Shown here piece after piece: positions 27,145 to 35,430 of a stretch of 64,000 nucleotides of DNA. The number at the start of each line of letters is the position of its first letter. Position 1 is the stretch's first letter. Source of the stretch: Marinobacter sp. HL-58. GTDB taxonomy: Bacteria; Pseudomonadota; Gammaproteobacteria; Pseudomonadales; Oleiphilaceae. The notes beneath the pieces were generated by a model that did no database searches, was not told the origin of the DNA, and was given only the letters and a program-made list of their open reading frames with translations. The stretch lies in assembly GCF_001314605.1 (NCBI RefSeq), contig NZ_LIHP01000010.1, positions 310,001-374,000 on the forward strand, read 5' to 3'. Both the position numbers and the translations under genes were made by a program.

Positions 27145-28000
27145 TATGGAAAAGCGCGAACAACAGAGCGCCTCGCGGGGACGTGTTCTGGTGCTCATCG
27201 ACGGTTCACGGATGAGCTATGCCGCTCTCGAGGCTGCCGCAGACATTGCCGGCAAACGGGGTGCAGACATCCTGGGAGTGTATGTTGAGGAACTGAACCT
27301 GCTGCGCAGCGCGGGGTATGGTTTTGCCCGGGAGGTCGGCTCCGCCTCCGGAATCAGCCGGCCGCTGGACCCCGGCCTGCTGGAGCAACGCATGCGACGG
27401 CTGGCAGATCAGGCACGTGCGGCGCTTGCCAGGGCTGTAAAGCAGCGCGGAGGCAAAGCGGCTCTCAGTATTGCCCGGGGCCGTGTGGTTGAAGAGGTTC
27501 TGGCACTGGCCGGCCCGGATGATCTACTGGTGCTCGGGCGCGCCGGCTGGTCTTCCACGGCCGGAACCCGGCTGGGCTCCACGGCGCGGGGGCTGGTCCT
27601 GCAGTCACCGGCGCGGGTTTTGCTCTGGTGCCAACCGAAACCGCCCCACCAGAACCGGATCGTTGTTTTCCTGAATGATCACGATGAAGCAAATCACCGG
27701 GCGGCACTGGCTGCGGCCGAGATCTCCCGGCACGATCAGCAGCCAGTGACGATCATCCTGGGGGCTGACGGCGAGCCAGCTGGCGATCAGCTGGACGCGA
27801 TCAGGCAGGATCTCGACGTGCTCGGGGCCGGCACACGATTGCGGGTCCTGGCGGATTCAAACCCCCTCAGCATAGCCCGGATGCTCCGGGAGGAACGCGC
27901 CTCGCAGCTGGTCATCAGCCGTGAGAGCGCACTCTTTCACGAGCCGGGGGCAGATCGGCTGTTGGCCGCACTCAGCCTTCCCGTTACCGTTACGCCATGA
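27101..28000 (+). CDS. universal stress protein-like, tandem Usp-type protein
   Basis: Up to 299 residues; the ATG at 27101 overlaps the Lon-like gene by 44 bp, and an ATG at 27146 just after the Lon stop is an alternative start. The first half has a Usp-like fold (RVLVLIDGSRMSYAALEAA, then VLGRAGWSS). The usual ATP motif G2xG9xGS/T appears partly as GRAGW...GSTARG. The second half repeats strand-helix patterns more loosely. Probably a nucleotide-binding stress protein co-translated with the protease. Confidence 0.75.
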   Translation: MTNIVTAMETLVVTDMEKREQQSASRGRVLVLIDGSRMSYAALEAAADIAGKRGADILGVYVEELNLLRSAGYGFAREVGSASGISRPLDPGLLEQRMRRLADQARAALARAVKQRGGKAALSIARGRVVEEVLALAGPDDLLVLGRAGWSSTAGTRLGSTARGLVLQSPARVLLWCQPKPPHQNRIVVFLNDHDEANHRAALAAAEISRHDQQPVTIILGADGEPAGDQLDAIRQDLDVLGAGTRLRVLADSNPLSIARMLREERASQLVISRESALFHEPGADRLLAALSLPVTVTP

Positions 28001-28070
28001 CCCTGCTGCCCGAAGTTGACCGCCTCCAACAGACCGCGCAGACTGGGCCTGTAGCCCATAGATAGCGCAC

Positions 28071-28388
28071 GTGCACCCAATGACCGCAAACGTAAAAACA
28101 CGGATCCTGTTCAACTCCAGACGGCTCAGCGTATATCTGGTTCGGTATCCTCAGGGCCACAAGGTAGTGCCTCACGTGGACATGGTTTCAGAAGGCCGGC
28201 TCTACAAATTGAACTGCGTTCTGAAAAAGCCCACGGCCGGTGGCGAGTTCATCTGCGAGAAGAATATTTTCAACCTGTTCGGGCGGGTCTACCTTTTTCG
28301 CCCGGACCTGTATCAGCACAGGGTTTCAAGGATTGAGCGCGGAAACCGGTGGCTGCTGAGTTTCGCACTGACCAGAACGTCAGCCTGA
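28071..28388 (+). CDS. minimal 2OG-Fe(II) oxygenase domain protein
   Basis: 105 residues or 102 from ATG 28080; no clear ribosome site is seen. Despite its size it carries the full iron triad of the 2OG-Fe(II) dioxygenase jelly roll: HVD near residue 35, distal His in YQHRVSRI near 83, and the 2-oxoglutarate-binding Arg in GNRWLLSF. It resembles the core of prolyl/aspartyl hydroxylase-like proteins such as the SM-20 group. It probably hydroxylates a protein or small molecule with 2-oxoglutarate and O2. A frameshifted copy of its middle part lies at 59794-59867. Confidence 0.72.
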   Translation: MHPMTANVKTRILFNSRRLSVYLVRYPQGHKVVPHVDMVSEGRLYKLNCVLKKPTAGGEFICEKNIFNLFGRVYLFRPDLYQHRVSRIERGNRWLLSFALTRTSA

Positions 28389-28423
28389 ATGCCATGGCTG
28401 CGCCATCCACACACGAAGGACCG

Positions 28424-29263
28424 ATGCCTGGAAGGCATTGGGTGTTTCCTGTTGCGGCGCTTCTGGCTGCCACTCTCACCCTGCCCACTACCGTTCAGGC
28501 CTCAGATGACTTCTACCTGCAGTACCGCCAGTGGCAGCCCTACGACTGGCCGGAAGACGTGCCAGCGGCCAACGATGTAAGCCGTTCCCAGCGTGGCATG
28601 GGCTGGCGACAGCAAAGCGCTGTGGGCTCCATCGGTATTGACTACGATTATCAACCGCTGCGCATACGCACAGGCGAACCGGCGCACAACGGCCACCTGC
28701 ATCGGTTAACCTTCGGAGGCCATTGGCGGCATGGGCTTTACCGCGTGCAAGCGCGTGCAGGCGTTGCCGGCACCTCCAATATGTTCAAGCATCAGGCCTT
28801 TCACGATGATGTGGTGAACGGCCGCGCGGCAATATTCCGGGCAACCGGTGAAGGCTCGCCTTTGAGCCTCGGAGTTGGTGGCGATCATCGCTTTGGCTCT
28901 TTCCAATGGTTGCCAAGGGTGCGTTGGGAGCATGCGAGTGACAGCGGCCACTGGCTGCTGGATCTGCCTGTTCTGGTGCAATGGCAAAGCCCCGGTGAAC
29001 AATGGGGGCTTCGAGTGGAACGCAAGGGGGATCGCTGGGCCACCCTTGACGGGGCCAGGGACATCGAAAGCGCGCTCTATCTGCGCGAATGGAGAGCAGA
29101 GCTGAGCTACCGGGTCAGCCCGGGTGAAGGCCGGTGGCCCGCAGTGGAACTGGGGCTTGGGGCCAGTGTGGATACCCGCGTGCAGTATCGGGATCTGGCC
29201 GAGGGGACGCTGGACCAACGCCTCGGCGACGCTCTACTGGGGAGCCTGAGGCTGGGCTGGTAG
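28424..29263 (+). CDS. putative outer-membrane beta-barrel-like exported protein
   Basis: 279 residues from ATG 28424, which directly heads a Sec signal peptide (MPGRHWVFPVAALLAA, cleavage after VQA). GAAGGA is only 3 nt upstream; ATG 28394 is an alternative. The mature protein alternates hydrophobic and polar residues with many Trp, Tyr and Arg and ends SLRLGW. A terminal aromatic residue on a beta strand is typical of outer membrane barrels. No family recognised. It follows the 2OG oxygenase gene by 35 bp and may be cotranscribed. Confidence 0.65.
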   Translation: MPGRHWVFPVAALLAATLTLPTTVQASDDFYLQYRQWQPYDWPEDVPAANDVSRSQRGMGWRQQSAVGSIGIDYDYQPLRIRTGEPAHNGHLHRLTFGGHWRHGLYRVQARAGVAGTSNMFKHQAFHDDVVNGRAAIFRATGEGSPLSLGVGGDHRFGSFQWLPRVRWEHASDSGHWLLDLPVLVQWQSPGEQWGLRVERKGDRWATLDGARDIESALYLREWRAELSYRVSPGEGRWPAVELGLGASVDTRVQYRDLAEGTLDQRLGDALLGSLRLGW

Positions 29264-29331
29264 CTTTGTCCTGACGGATGACAGAAAGTCATTGCCCCCC
29301 CACATGGCAGGCAAGCGGTCCCCGGCAGAGA

Positions 29332-29970
29332 TTACAGTTCTGCCAAGGCCTCAGACACCGGCCTCTCGCCGGACACTACATCGAAAACCCGGTTGTCGGC
29401 AGTATCCGAATCCAGTACCGCCAGCAGCACACGGGCAACATCCTGCCGCGGAATCTTGCCGAAGGCGTCCAGCTTCTCTCTCAGCAAAACCTTGCCCGTA
29501 CCTTCGTCATTGGTCAGTTGCCCCGGGCGAACAATGGTGTAATTCAGACCGCTGGCCTTGAGATGCTCATCGGCGTTGTGTTTGGCCCACAGGTAATGGC
29601 GTAGTTTTTCCGGACCCTTGTCCGGCTCCTCCGCACGCATGCTGCTCACCATGATAAAGCGTTTTATGCCCATGGCCCTTGCTGTGTCCATCAACCGGAC
29701 AGCGCCGTCCTGGTCCACGTCGATGGTTTTATCCGGCCCGGTGTGGGGGCCTGAGCCGGCAGTAAAAATGACCACATCGCAGCCTTTCATGGCCTCGCTG
29801 CAGTCCTGCTCCAGGTCGCCAAGTACGGTTTCCGTAGCACCCAACTGCTGCAATTCCGGGCCCTGATCGGGATGCCGGATCAACGCCCGTGCTTCATGAT
29901 CGCTTTCTGCCATTTCCCGCAACAGGTGTTGCCCGATTTGCCCGTTCGCTCCTGCAATAAATACATGCAT
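29332..29970 (-). CDS. NAD(P)-binding atypical SDR protein (YwnB/SDR_a5-like)
   Basis: 212 residues; the ATG at 29970 with AGGAG upstream heads the Rossmann motif FIAGANGQIGQHL, with GxxGxxG for NAD(P). Later motifs are GDLEQD, VIFTAGSG and FIMVSSMRA, followed by YLWAKHNADEHLKASG, where the usual catalytic YxxxK is replaced by YLWAK. This fits small atypical SDRs such as YwnB, which act as NAD(P)H-binding oxidoreductases or sensors of unknown substrate. Single gene. Confidence 0.85.
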   Translation of the reverse strand: MHVFIAGANGQIGQHLLREMAESDHEARALIRHPDQGPELQQLGATETVLGDLEQDCSEAMKGCDVVIFTAGSGPHTGPDKTIDVDQDGAVRLMDTARAMGIKRFIMVSSMRAEEPDKGPEKLRHYLWAKHNADEHLKASGLNYTIVRPGQLTNDEGTGKVLLREKLDAFGKIPRQDVARVLLAVLDSDTADNRVFDVVSGERPVSEALAEL

Positions 29971-30063
29971 GGCGGATCTCCTGGTTAGTTTTCTGGCTTG
30001 AACACCTCTTATACCTGAGCCTGCTGCAGACACAATTCAAGGCACCAGCGACCGGAATATCAC

Positions 30064-30519
30064 TTAACCCGCCAACGCCGCCCGTACCTTCTTGCTCAGA
30101 TGGCCCATATCGACCCGGCCAAGCACCTGGGGTTTTAGCTCGTTCATCACGCGGCCCATGTCCTGCATTCCCTGGGCGTCGGTTGCGCTGATTGCGATTC
30201 GGATCAGCCCGTCCAGATCATCCTCGTTCAGGGCGGCGGGCATGAACTCCTCGATGATTACCATTTCCGCCCGCTCCTTGTCACCCAGCTCCTCCCGACC
30301 GGCCTCATCGTACTGGCTGGCGGCGTCGCGGCGCTGCTTCAACATTTTGTCCAGCACCTTCAGAACGTCCTCGTCATCCAGCTCCCGGCGTTCATCAATC
30401 TCGATCTGTTTAACCGCGGACTGAGCCATGCGCAAGGTCACAAGACGGGTTTTGTCCTTGTTTCGCATCGCATCCTTAACCGCATTGTTCAGTTGTTCCT
30501 TGAGTGATAGTTCCGCCAT
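30064..30519 (-). CDS. yqeY: GatB/YqeY domain-containing protein
   Basis: 151 residues matching the full YqeY family: an N-terminal helical bundle starting LKEQLNNAVKDAMR, the motif VTLRMAQSAVKQIEID, DEDVLKVLDKMLKQRRDA, and the C-terminal tRNA-binding-like tail ending GHLSKKVRAALAG. It resembles the tail domain of the GatB subunit of Glu-tRNA amidotransferase but stands alone; its role is not settled. AGAGG lies 6 nt before ATG 30519. Divergent from the patatin gene. Confidence 0.9.
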   Translation of the reverse strand: MAELSLKEQLNNAVKDAMRNKDKTRLVTLRMAQSAVKQIEIDERRELDDEDVLKVLDKMLKQRRDAASQYDEAGREELGDKERAEMVIIEEFMPAALNEDDLDGLIRIAISATDAQGMQDMGRVMNELKPQVLGRVDMGHLSKKVRAALAG

Positions 30520-30581
30520 ACTCAACCTCTGTTAACATTGATTAGAAGCTTCCCCTCAGTAATATCATCGGGCCCTCATGC

Positions 30582-31475
30582 ATGAAACTCAATCCCTTTA
30601 ATACCCGCATCGGCCTGGCCCTCGGGGGCGGCGCCGCCAAAGGCATTGCCCACATCGGTGCCCTGAAGGCTTTCGAGGAAGAACAGATTCAGGTGCATTA
30701 TATTTCGGGTACCAGCGTGGGCGCACTGGTCGCCAGTTATTTCGCCTTTGGCCGCCCGGCCGAGTCCATACTTTCCATCTGCTCGACCCTGAACCTGTCC
30801 AGGATTATTAACTTCACCCTGGAGCGTGGCGGCCTGTTCAGTACCAATGCCATCCGGGAAATGATCCACCGGGACCTTGGGGATTGTCGCATCGAGGATG
30901 CCGACATCCCCCTTGCCATTTGCGCCACGGATATCGAAACCGGTGAACAACTGGTATTCAGGGAAGGTAATCTGGCGGACGCGGTATGTGCATCCATGGC
31001 AGTGCCCGGCCTGTTTGTACCGGTGGAAGTGGACGGGAGAATCCTGGTTGATGGCGGGCTGGTTGAAAACGTCCCGATTTCGCCGCTGGAGAAAATGGGC
31101 GCCGGTATTATCGTGGCCGTTGACCTGAGCCATGTCACCCGGTACCCGAAGCCCAGGGATACGTTTGATGTGATTACCAACGCCATTAACATTGGCATCG
31201 ACTTCAACACCCGCAAACAGCTAAAAAAGGCGGATATAGCGGTACCACTGGATCTGAGCGCCTACAGCCTCACCAACAATGCCGACCGGGTGGATGAGCT
31301 CTTTCTGGAAGGCTACCACCCCATGAAGAAAAAGCTTCGCCAGGTGCTCTGGTACAAGCGAATGAATATCCTCATCTATCTTCGCAAGGCAGCCTGGAAG
31401 CTGTTACCCCTCAAGGTACCCGAGATTATCAAAGACCTTAAACACCACGTCTTTGCGGCCCGCAAGCGAAGCTAG
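30582..31475 (+). CDS. patatin-like phospholipase family protein
   Basis: 297 residues with a complete patatin domain: the oxyanion loop GLALGGGAAKG near residue 12, nucleophile GTSVG near 44, and the catalytic Asp in DGGLVENVP near 157, giving the Ser-Asp dyad. This is the RssA/YlbK-type cytosolic subfamily, which hydrolyses acyl esters of lipids. No signal peptide. A stem-loop spans its stop codon. Substrate unknown. Confidence 0.9.
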   Translation: MKLNPFNTRIGLALGGGAAKGIAHIGALKAFEEEQIQVHYISGTSVGALVASYFAFGRPAESILSICSTLNLSRIINFTLERGGLFSTNAIREMIHRDLGDCRIEDADIPLAICATDIETGEQLVFREGNLADAVCASMAVPGLFVPVEVDGRILVDGGLVENVPISPLEKMGAGIIVAVDLSHVTRYPKPRDTFDVITNAINIGIDFNTRKQLKKADIAVPLDLSAYSLTNNADRVDELFLEGYHPMKKKLRQVLWYKRMNILIYLRKAAWKLLPLKVPEIIKDLKHHVFAARKRS

Positions 31476-31501
31476 CCGGCAGATCAGAGCCTGGCTAGCT
31501 T
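31469..31501. terminator. inverted repeat at the end of the patatin gene
   Basis: AAGCTAGCC and GGCTAGCTT form a 9-bp stem with a 15-nt loop that includes the TAG stop. It lies between two convergent genes. No T-run follows, so it is only a possible terminator. Confidence 0.4.
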
Positions 31502-31550
31502 CAGATACTGGCTGGCGGACGCCTCTCCTCCCGGAAAGTTATTTGCCCGG

Positions 31551-31985
31551 CTACTCCACCGTGATGGTGATTTTCTCGGACATAACGGGTGGCTCATGGG
31601 GTACGTGCAGGTGATCCCCCACCAGTAATTGCAAGGTATGCTCGCCCGGCTCCAACTCCAGAGTGGTCTGGGTTTGCCCGCCGCCAAAATGAATATGGTG
31701 CTCATCTGCCGGAATCGGTTCGTCCATTGCCGGCATTTCGTCCACATCCACCAGCAGGTGATGGTGCCCAGTGCCCTCTCGTTCCACACCCGCTGGTGCC
31801 ACTCCCATACCCTCCAGGCCGTACCTCACGGTGACCGGAGCACTGACAGTTTGCCCGTCCAGTGGCGTAACAAAGTACACCGACGCTCCGTCTGGCGCGG
31901 GTGTCGCTCCATGGGCTCCGGTAACCATCGATGCAGCGAGAATAAAACCAAGGGAGAAACGCTGTGTGCAGTTGATCATGTTCAT
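31551..31985 (-). CDS. DUF4399 family periplasmic protein
   Basis: 144 residues with a Sec signal peptide cleaved after GAHGA. The mature part has the DUF4399 pattern: VYFVTPLDGQTV, GTGHHHLLVDVDE, then EHHIHFGGGQT and LGPGEHT-like LEPGEHTLQLL. Its histidines (HHH and HHIHF) could bind a metal. AAGGA is 7 nt before the ATG. A small periplasmic protein of unknown role. Confidence 0.87.
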   Translation of the reverse strand: MNMINCTQRFSLGFILAASMVTGAHGATPAPDGASVYFVTPLDGQTVSAPVTVRYGLEGMGVAPAGVEREGTGHHHLLVDVDEMPAMDEPIPADEHHIHFGGGQTQTTLELEPGEHTLQLLVGDHLHVPHEPPVMSEKITITVE

Positions 31986-32072
31986 GACTCATTCCTTTAT
32001 GTGCGCACGCCGCCTTCCTAATGGTAGGACACATTTCATGATCCTGCTGCTGAGCTGAATCTGCCCCGATTT

Positions 32073-32240
32073 TCAGCGAGCTTTCAGGCCAATCTGCTTT
32101 GAACCTGGAGAGGGAGAGGCGAATTGTCCGCTTTTTCCCTTGCCCACATATTCAACAACGCCGCCAGACTCCAGGAAAGCAGCCGTCTGCTCCTCAATAG
32201 TGGCAGTTGTCAATGTAGCTTTTACGGGTTTCTTGCTCAT
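32073..32240 (-). CDS. small hypothetical protein, 55 aa
   Basis: The ATG at 32240 has GGAG 7 nt upstream; the longer frame to 32282 lacks a start signal. The protein is basic at its ends (MSKKPVKATL at the start, KQIGLKAR at the end) with a central IEEQTAAFLESGGVVEYVGKGK segment (shown in pieces: IEEQTAAFL, GGVVEYV). It could be a DNA- or RNA-binding factor, but no family is recognised. Real coding is supported by the ribosome site and codon use like its neighbours. Confidence 0.6.
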   Translation of the reverse strand: MSKKPVKATLTTATIEEQTAAFLESGGVVEYVGKGKSGQFASPSPGSKQIGLKAR

Positions 32241-32405
32241 GATGATCTCCAGGTTGACAGTTGACTTGTTTACCAACTTCACACCCCATCATATCCGAAC
32301 CAGGAAATAATTGTTTGGGGTGATTTCTCCCTGGCCAACCTTGAACTGATGAACCGCTGGCGCTACCGGGAACGGGCTCCACGATAGCCAGCCCTTTTAC
32401 GCATC

Positions 32406-32879
32406 TCAGTTCTCTTCAACAGCTTCGCGGACAGTCCGTTCTGATTTATCCCAGGCCTCTGCGAGGTTATCGAAAGCGTCGTTAAAGCCATCCTTCATCG
32501 ACTCCCAGGTGAAATCGGCGCTGTCCTTCATACGTTCGTGCCATTCTGATACCCGCGCCCGCTCCCTTCGCAGGTTCGCCAGGGCGCTCTGCGCCTGTGT
32601 CCGGGTCAACTTGTCGGCCTCATTCCACTCATCCCGCAGGCGACTGTCCAGGGTCTCGATTCGGGCGTCGATGTCTTCCAGAACGTCCTCAATGTCCGTC
32701 ATCAATCGTTCCCGCCGCTCAGCTGTAAAATCCGCCAGCTCCTCGTTAAGGCTCTGCACATCCTGGCGCAATGACTCAACCTTCTCCTCGCCGTCATCCT
32801 CCGCCGCCTGGCCCTGAGCCAGGGGCATCACCATGGCCAGTAACAGGGCACTGGCCTTTAATCGCAATGGATATCGCAC
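32406..32879 (-). CDS. exported coiled-coil protein (sll1863-like)
   Basis: 157 residues from GTG 32879, chosen because AGAGG lies 9 nt upstream and the start heads a signal peptide cleaved after GQA. An upstream in-frame extension exists but has no start signal. The mature part is almost entirely charged heptad repeats (KVESLRQDVQSLNEEL, then RRERLMTDIEDVLEDID), predicting a long helical coiled coil. Resembles small stress-related sll1863-type or apolipoprotein-like proteins. Periplasmic; function unknown. Confidence 0.7.
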   Translation of the reverse strand: MRYPLRLKASALLLAMVMPLAQGQAAEDDGEEKVESLRQDVQSLNEELADFTAERRERLMTDIEDVLEDIDARIETLDSRLRDEWNEADKLTRTQAQSALANLRRERARVSEWHERMKDSADFTWESMKDGFNDAFDNLAEAWDKSERTVREAVEEN

Positions 32880-32918
32880 GTTCTGGTACCTCTTATGAAT
32901 CAAATTGAAAATCACGAT

Positions 32919-32939
32919 AAACAGATTTGTCCCGGTTTT
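32919..32939. repeat. dispersed 21-bp repeat, copy 1
   Basis: AAACAGATTTGTCCCGGTTTT. A copy with one mismatch lies at 60339-60359 and a weaker one at 61437-61457. All are intergenic. Confidence 0.6.
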
Positions 32940-32956
32940 TATATACGGTATGTACA

Positions 32957-33295
32957 TCAAACCTTCTTCACAAACTCGGACTTCAGCTTCATGGCGCCGA
33001 TACCGTCGATCTTGCAATCGATATCGTGGTCACCACCCGTCAGTCGAATACTCTTAACCTTGGTGCCAACCTTGACCACAGAACTGGACCCTTTGACCTT
33101 CAAATCTTTGATCACAGTAATGGTGTCACCATCCTGCAATTCGTTGCCATTGGCATCGCGGATCACGTTCGCGGCTTCTGCGGCGGCCAATTCAGCCTCA
33201 GTCCACTCGTGTGCGCACTCGGGGCACACCAGTTGCACGCCATCTTCATAGGTATATTCGGAATCGCATTGAGGGCATGGTGGGAGTTGGGGCAT
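32957..33295 (-). CDS. yjdM: PhnA/YjdM family zinc-ribbon protein
   Basis: 112 residues: an N-terminal zinc ribbon with CPQC near residue 8 and CPEC near 24, then the small beta-barrel PhnA C-terminal domain ([19 protein letters not shown], in part, and [17 protein letters not shown]). Named for the E. coli phn locus but not required for phosphonate use; its role is unclear. Complete in length. Single gene. Confidence 0.92.
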   Translation of the reverse strand: MPQLPPCPQCDSEYTYEDGVQLVCPECAHEWTEAELAAAEAANVIRDANGNELQDGDTITVIKDLKVKGSSSVVKVGTKVKSIRLTGGDHDIDCKIDGIGAMKLKSEFVKKV

Positions 33296-33484
33296 CGGGG
33301 CTTTCCTGTAGTTGCATTGGGTGAACGCATGATACCAGAAAGCCCATCTTCGCTCAGGGGGGAGATGTGTTATAAAGAACCTTTGTACAGCAGCGCCTCG
33401 CCCTGATCAACAGCCCAGGGCGGGTCAATAGCCTTCAGCGAGGAACCGAAGGCTTTCAAAATCCCATACTCGGCAAATCGGCAT

Positions 33485-33910
33485 TTACTCTGGCAACGTC
33501 TCTCCCGATCCGCCCATTTCAGCAGGGACATCTTTCATCTTGGGCAGGCCATCCCGGATCGGCAACACCGACTCCTGATAATGCACATGCACCGCCGGCT
33601 CAAATTTCAGGTCCGGCAGATTGGCCACGTAAACATCGACCAACCCCAGCGCCGGGTGGTCCGTGAACACATGCCCACCACACTGTTTGCACCATTTACG
33701 ATAGCTCTGCTCCGTAAGGTGGAACTCGCCTATCTGGTCAGCACCCGATAGAATCTCCAAACGATCAGGCAGCCAGAGTGAAAACGCATTGACCGGCCCC
33801 GCAGACCACCGGCGGCAGGAATCGCAATGGCAATAACCCATTGCCTCCGGCGCTCCGGATACCTGGAATTGAACGGTGCCACAAAAACAACTGCCCTGAT
33901 ACTGGCTCAT
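33485..33910 (-). CDS. GFA family zinc-binding protein (Gfa/CENP-V fold)
   Basis: 141 residues with the GFA zinc motifs: CFCGTV near residue 8, CHCDSCRRW near 27 and CKQCGGH near 74. These bind two zinc ions. The family is named for glutathione-dependent formaldehyde-activating enzyme, but most members have no proven reaction. ATG 33910 follows GGAGATAACC. Stands alone beside a remnant-rich gap. Confidence 0.9.
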   Translation of the reverse strand: MSQYQGSCFCGTVQFQVSGAPEAMGYCHCDSCRRWSAGPVNAFSLWLPDRLEILSGADQIGEFHLTEQSYRKWCKQCGGHVFTDHPALGLVDVYVANLPDLKFEPAVHVHYQESVLPIRDGLPKMKDVPAEMGGSGETLPE

Positions 33911-34420
33911 GGTTATCTCCTTGTTTGTTGTTGTACAGTGATCACTGTTCCAGACCTGCCAGCAAAGTGTCTATCCTTCTGAATGCCGGGATAGACAGAA
34001 CTTTCGTACGAAATTGCTCCGGCAAAGTGAAACTGAACAGATTGCGCCGGAATACTTCGAAGATAAAGATAGTCAGAACACCCCCGTCTCAGCCAACTGC
34101 CGTATGATCTGAATCGTTTCAATGTCCGGGCGCCGGGCCCGGAGTACCAACCCCTCCCACACCTGGAATCGGGTCAGAATCGGTATCTCTGGTTTGGTCA
34201 GGTCGTTTATCTGAACGATATGTTCAAAGATCACTTGGCCTCCTGTCTGCTGGTTTCAGCTATCACTTTGCCAGCGACAATAAACTTATAAAAACCTGCC
34301 TGAACGGATTCCTGAATCTGGCCCGGTTTTCTGCACGCCGACGCAGCATGATGTGTTTAACTATAGACTCCGGCATCACAGCCTCTGGCAATAGTTCCCC
34401 GGAAAACGAGAGCCCGATTC
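33911..34420. other. 510-bp region with gene remnants only
   Basis: No intact gene is seen. On the minus strand there is an N-terminal fragment of a DUF1857 gene (34073-34234). At about 33947-34045 a second frame reads like a protein C-terminus (LPEQFRTK, then RRIDTLLAGLEQ and stop) with no start. The right part presumably holds the promoter of the MBL gene at 34421. Confidence 0.6.
34073..34234 (-). pseudogene. 5' fragment of a DUF1857 (AtaL-like SRPBCC) gene
   Basis: From GTG 34234, with AGGAGG 4 nt upstream, the frame reads VIFEHIVQINDLTKPEIPIL and LTRFQVWEGLVLRA, the characteristic start of DUF1857/acetylaranotin-cluster-L-like SRPBCC proteins (normally ~150 residues). After RARRPDIE the similarity is lost and the frame stops at 34073 after 53 codons. 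About two thirds of the domain is missing, so this is a remnant, although its ribosome site is intact. Confidence 0.7.
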
Positions 34421-35413
34421 ATGACCATCGACCGTGAACGACTGGCAGCCCTTGCCTCGGAATCCCACTTTCACCACGGCAGATATCGCAATCTGGAGCC
34501 CGTGGCCCGCCATGGCCTCGGTGATTTCCTGCGCTGGCAACTGGCCCCCGGCCGCCGTTTCCCGAAGGGTAAACGCTACACGCTGCTGCGCCCGGATGGC
34601 CACTTGCTGATGAACCCGCCGGCCAGGCCCCAACTTACCTGGCTGGGGCATGCGTCCTTCCTGTTCCAGTATCGGGGCCTGAACGTGCTGACCGATCCGG
34701 TGTTATCAGACCGTGCCAGCCCCTTGCGCCTGGTTGGGCCCAGGCGGTTCACCCCACCGGCCCTGACAGTCGCGGACATGCCCCCAATCCAGCTGGTGCT
34801 GATTTCCCACAACCATTACGACCATCTCGACGAAGCAACAGTGCGCCAGTTGCACCGGCGTTTCGGGGATACCCTGTGTTTCTGTATTCCCATGGGGTTG
34901 CGACGCTGGTTCGAAAAACGCGGCCTTCATAATCTTGTGGAGATGGACTGGTGGCAATCGACGCCCCTGCCCGACAACAACGAAGTGTTCTGCCTGCCAG
35001 CCCAGCATTTCAGTGGAAGAACCGCCACCGATACCAACATGTCGCTGTGGTGCAGCTGGCTCCTGGATATGGACGGTTTCCGGTTCTATTTCGGTGGCGA
35101 TACCGGTTATGGGCAGATCTTTCGCGAGATTGGCGAGCTGTTTGCGCCCATTGATCTGGCGCTACTCCCCATCGGCGCGTACGACCCGCGCTGGTTCATG
35201 GCACCTGTGCACGTGGCCCCGGAAGAGGCGGTCAGTATTCACCAGGATATTGGCGCCCGCCAATCCATCGCCATGCACTGGGGCACATTCGTGCTCACCG
35301 ATGAACCCATGGACGAGCCACCCCGGCGGCTAAGGCTGGCGCTGGAGAGGCAAGGTTTGAGTGAGTCGGACTTTCGGGTAATGCAACACGGGGAAGTATG
35401 GGCGGCGCAGTGA
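34421..35413 (+). CDS. MBL-fold metallo-hydrolase (NAPE-PLD/UlaG-like)
   Basis: 330 residues. The MBL core has LTWLGHASFLFQY, NVLTDPVLSDRASPL, the metal motif SHNHYDHLD near residue 130, AQHFSGRT, FYFGGDTGYGQIF and the last His in MHWGTF. The order and the RRFTPPAL region match NAPE-hydrolysing phospholipase D-like enzymes, which act on N-acyl phosphatidylethanolamine or related phosphodiesters. Two metals are expected. No signal peptide. Substrate uncertain. Confidence 0.88.
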   Translation: MTIDRERLAALASESHFHHGRYRNLEPVARHGLGDFLRWQLAPGRRFPKGKRYTLLRPDGHLLMNPPARPQLTWLGHASFLFQYRGLNVLTDPVLSDRASPLRLVGPRRFTPPALTVADMPPIQLVLISHNHYDHLDEATVRQLHRRFGDTLCFCIPMGLRRWFEKRGLHNLVEMDWWQSTPLPDNNEVFCLPAQHFSGRTATDTNMSLWCSWLLDMDGFRFYFGGDTGYGQIFREIGELFAPIDLALLPIGAYDPRWFMAPVHVAPEEAVSIHQDIGARQSIAMHWGTFVLTDEPMDEPPRRLRLALERQGLSESDFRVMQHGEVWAAQ

Positions 35414-35430
35414 TGGGCGGGAATGCCGGC

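Noticed and set aside
33913..34122. 69-codon minus-strand frame
   Set aside because: It runs across the DUF1857 fragment and the other remnant in a different frame, with no ribosome site or domain.
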